From: Bacteroidota bacterium
GTDB taxonomy: Bacteria > Bacteroidota > Bacteroidia > Chitinophagales > JADIYW01
Direction of reading: 5' to 3'
Length of the DNA stretch: 64,000 bases
NCBI GenBank assembly: GCA_028288625.1
Contig: JAQBNI010000148.1
Location: 26,695-90,694, forward strand
In this document: positions 62,128 through 64,000 of the stretch, piece after piece
Position numbering within the stretch: the first letter of the stretch is position 1
Layout of the letters: every line of letters starts with the position of its first letter
Program-made: the position numbers and the translations under genes
Notes under the pieces: model-generated
Told to the model about the DNA's origin: nothing
The model's input: only the letters and a program-made list of their open reading frames with translations
The model's database searches: none

Positions 62128-62544
62128 ATGTTTAATCATCCATTTTCATTTCAGGGAAGAATCAGAAGAACTGAATTCGGTTTAACCTTTATCATTTATG
62201 CAATTGCATACGGCATCATTGCTGCAATCGGTGCATCTGGTGGTGCTGCGGGAATTATTTTCATTTTAGTAATTCCACTGATTTGGTTTCTTTGGGCACA
62301 GGGTGCAAAAAGGTGTCATGATGTTGGTCATAGCGGGTGGTGGCAGGTCATTCCTTTTTATGTTTTTTGGATGTTATTTCAGGAGGGACAGCCCGGCTTA
62401 AACGAGTATGGCGAAAATCCCAAAGGCATGAGCGCCACAGGGGATCTTACTATTTTAGATGATTCATTCACCGGAACAACAAGCCGTAAAAGCAGTGATA
62501 ATCCTTCTCCCTCTGACGCCGACACAACGAATCCGCCCAGTTAA
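62128..62544 (+). CDS. DUF805 family inner-membrane protein
   Basis: 138 residues from ATG 62128, the point at which DUF805 similarity begins (FNHPFSFQGRIRRTEFG). The longer frame from 62017 encodes a basic stretch unlike the family and contains a promoter-like word. Helices ILVIPLIWFLWAQGAKRCHD and GWWQVIPFYVFWMLFQEGQ carry the family's K-R-x-H-D-x-G-x-S-G-W-W motif and N-x-Y-G-x-N-P. A Ser/Thr/Asp/Pro-rich tail of about 45 residues follows. YhaH/YhaI-type relatives are poorly characterised; an inner-membrane location is expected. Confidence 0.9.
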   Translation: MFNHPFSFQGRIRRTEFGLTFIIYAIAYGIIAAIGASGGAAGIIFILVIPLIWFLWAQGAKRCHDVGHSGWWQVIPFYVFWMLFQEGQPGLNEYGENPKGMSATGDLTILDDSFTGTTSRKSSDNPSPSDADTTNPPS

Positions 62545-62555
62545 AATAGTTCAGA

Positions 62556-63134
62556 ATGAAAAAATTTCTTACGCTTAAACACTGGCAGCTTTTTGTAATA
62601 CTTATGGGAGTACCGATGATCTTTCAGTTTGTGCTCATCGCTTCTGTTATTACAAGTAATAATCCAAAAATTATTTTCGTTATGTTTCCTGTAATGATGA
62701 TCTTATTTATGGGTTTTTTCTTTGGCTGGTTCTATGCGCTTGGAACAAATCTTTATAATAAATTGCCGGAAACCGTAACCATGAACCTCTCACTTTTTAA
62801 GATTTTTATTTTTATTCCTGTTGCTTATATGCTGTTTCTATGTGTATTCTTATTTGGTATCTTTTCTAATCTCTTAACCGGCAAAGAACCAAATATTGCA
62901 ATTTTTATTTTGATTATTCCGCTGCATTTATTTTCTATGTTCTGTATGTTTTATAGTCTGTATTTCGTTGCAAAGGCGTTGAAAGCAGTAGAATGGCAAA
63001 AGCCTGTAACATTCAGCGATTTTGCGGGAGAGTTCTGCATGATCTGGTTTTTCCCTGTCGGCATATGGATCATCCAGCCAAGAATTAATAAATTATTTGA
63101 TCCTTCTCTTAATAACGTCAATCAAACAGTATAA
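62556..63134 (+). CDS. Four-helix membrane protein, unknown
   Basis: 192 residues with four hydrophobic segments (WQLFVILMGVPMIFQFVLIA; IIFVMFPVMMILFMGFFFGW; IFIFIPVAYMLFLCVFLFGI; FILIIPLHLFSMFCMFYSLY). The ending WFFPVGIWIIQPRINKLFDP recurs in uncharacterised Bacteroidota membrane proteins. No catalytic motif or named family is recognised. It starts 11 bp after the DUF805 gene, and the pair is probably co-transcribed. Confidence 0.75.
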   Translation: MKKFLTLKHWQLFVILMGVPMIFQFVLIASVITSNNPKIIFVMFPVMMILFMGFFFGWFYALGTNLYNKLPETVTMNLSLFKIFIFIPVAYMLFLCVFLFGIFSNLLTGKEPNIAIFILIIPLHLFSMFCMFYSLYFVAKALKAVEWQKPVTFSDFAGEFCMIWFFPVGIWIIQPRINKLFDPSLNNVNQTV

Positions 63135-63196
63135 CACGAGTCAATTTTACATAAAGATCTTTTTCACTACATTTAATTTGGTATCAACGAAATGAA

Positions 63197-64000
63197 ATGA
63201 ATCCATTCCTGACTCAAATACTAATCAAAACTACCTTACGGCAAAAGCATAAGACGAGCGGAAAATATTCAGACGCTGAATTATCTAAAGGCTGGAAGGA
63301 GCTAAGGATTAATCTCCTTCGATATTTTAAAGAACTCATCCTGATCACACTTGGAATTTTTTCTGCAGCGTTCGGCTTCAAAGGATTTTTATTAACCAAT
63401 CATTTTATCGACGGTGGTGCAACAGGGATCTCGCTTTTAATTTCAGCTTTAACAGGTACGCCACTGTATATTCTTTTGTTACTGGTGAATATCCCGTTTA
63501 TCATTCTTGCCTACACTGTGATCGGGAGATCATTCGCGATGAAAACGGTGCTTGCAATTTCAGGGTTGGCATTGGTGGTTGCTACCGTTACTTTTCCTGA
63601 CGTAACAAAAGATAATTTACTCGTCGCATTATTCGGAGGATTTTTTCTCGGCGCCGGTATCGGTCTTTCCATGAGAGGCGGCGCCGTTATTGACGGAACG
63701 GAAGTGCTTGCCATATTTTTAAGCCGCAAGCTCGGTACAACTATCGGCGATATTATTATTGCCATCAACATTATTATTTTTTCCATTGCCGCTTATTTTC
63801 TGTCTGTAGAAATTGCGCTTTATTCCATGGTGACTTACCTGGCGGCATCCAAAACACTCGATTTTGTTGTAGAAGGAATTGAAGAGTACAATGGTGTAAC
63901 GATTATATCCGTCCAAAGCGATGCTATTCGCGAAATGATCATTGATAAGATGGAACGAGGTGTAACGGTTTATAACGGTAAAAGCGGATACGGTAAAACA
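63197..64000 (+). CDS. YitT family membrane protein (partial)
   Basis: 268 codons from ATG 63197, running off the right edge. After a basic N-terminus of about 45 residues come five to six membrane segments with the YitT (DUF161) pattern: LITLGIFSAAFGFKGFLLTN, HFIDGGATGISLLISALTG, PFIILAYTVIGRSFAMKT, GGFFLGAGIGLSMRGGAVID and GTEVLAIFLSRKLG. The C-terminal cytoplasmic domain (DUF2179) has begun (NGVTIISVQSDAIREMIIDK, RGVTVYNGKSGYG). About 60 residues are missing. The family's role is not settled. Confidence 0.9.
   Translation, partial: MNPFLTQILIKTTLRQKHKTSGKYSDAELSKGWKELRINLLRYFKELILITLGIFSAAFGFKGFLLTNHFIDGGATGISLLISALTGTPLYILLLLVNIPFIILAYTVIGRSFAMKTVLAISGLALVVATVTFPDVTKDNLLVALFGGFFLGAGIGLSMRGGAVIDGTEVLAIFLSRKLGTTIGDIIIAINIIIFSIAAYFLSVEIALYSMVTYLAASKTLDFVVEGIEEYNGVTIISVQSDAIREMIIDKMERGVTVYNGKSGYGKT

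Noticed and set aside
1-64000. tRNA, rRNA, insertion sequence or integrase
   Set aside because: No cloverleaf with a TTCRANY-type arm, no rRNA stretch and no transposase or recombinase motifs were recognised; the repeat elements are non-coding.

Overview
The window is chromosomal DNA from a member of the Bacteroidota. The evidence is four secreted proteins ending in type IX secretion (T9SS) type A sorting domains (PNP...GxYxLxV...K), TANNTTTG-type promoter matches, SLBB/Wzz export proteins of Bacteroidota type, and multi-domain Ig/PKD-like surface proteins. No rRNA, tRNA or other lineage marker is present, so I do not assign a family. The frequent palindromic and MITE-like repeats, together with intact genes, suggest a free-living, repeat-rich genome.

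Layout. 1-5.7 kb: the end of a MotA/TolQ/ExbB gene, a TPR protein, a Lys-rich-tailed unknown protein bracketed by two copies of a MITE-like repeat, a GH28-like beta-helix protein and a WalJ/YycJ-type metallo-hydrolase. 6-17.8 kb (minus strand): an apparent operon headed by a 1852-residue RHS polymorphic toxin, then a candidate immunity gene, a 1298-residue Ig-repeat surface protein, a thioredoxin-like protein and a secreted esterase. 18-20.9 kb: a stand-alone PLP fold-type-II enzyme and mnmE.

21.4-50.7 kb: a large surface-glycan locus. It has a Wza-like SLBB exporter, a Wzz-like chain-length protein, a flippase, a GT4 and a GT-C glycosyltransferase, an O-antigen polymerase/ligase and a family GH-A glycosidase. 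Embedded in it are two modular type I polyketide synthases (KS-AT-KR-ACP and KS-AT-ACP), a thioesterase, a phosphopantetheinyl transferase, two acyltransferase-3 proteins and two MBOAT/SGNH O-acylation pairs. Together these look like machinery to make a short polyketide acyl chain and place acyl groups on an exported glycan or glycolipid. That link is inference from gene order.

50.7-53 kb: an aldehyde dehydrogenase and a short-chain dehydrogenase. 53.3-57 kb: an A+T-rich two-gene unit pairing a protein with an N-terminal restriction-nuclease-like motif and a YejK/NdpA-type nucleoid-associated protein. This is the best candidate in the window for an uncharacterised defence system. 57.3-64 kb: ordinary small genes (VOC protein, TMEM175-like channel, M19-like dipeptidase, DUF1203, DUF805, membrane proteins) and a truncated YitT-family gene at the right edge.

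At least six kinds of non-coding repeat lie between genes, and two palindromic elements sit in frame inside coding sequences of the polyketide locus.
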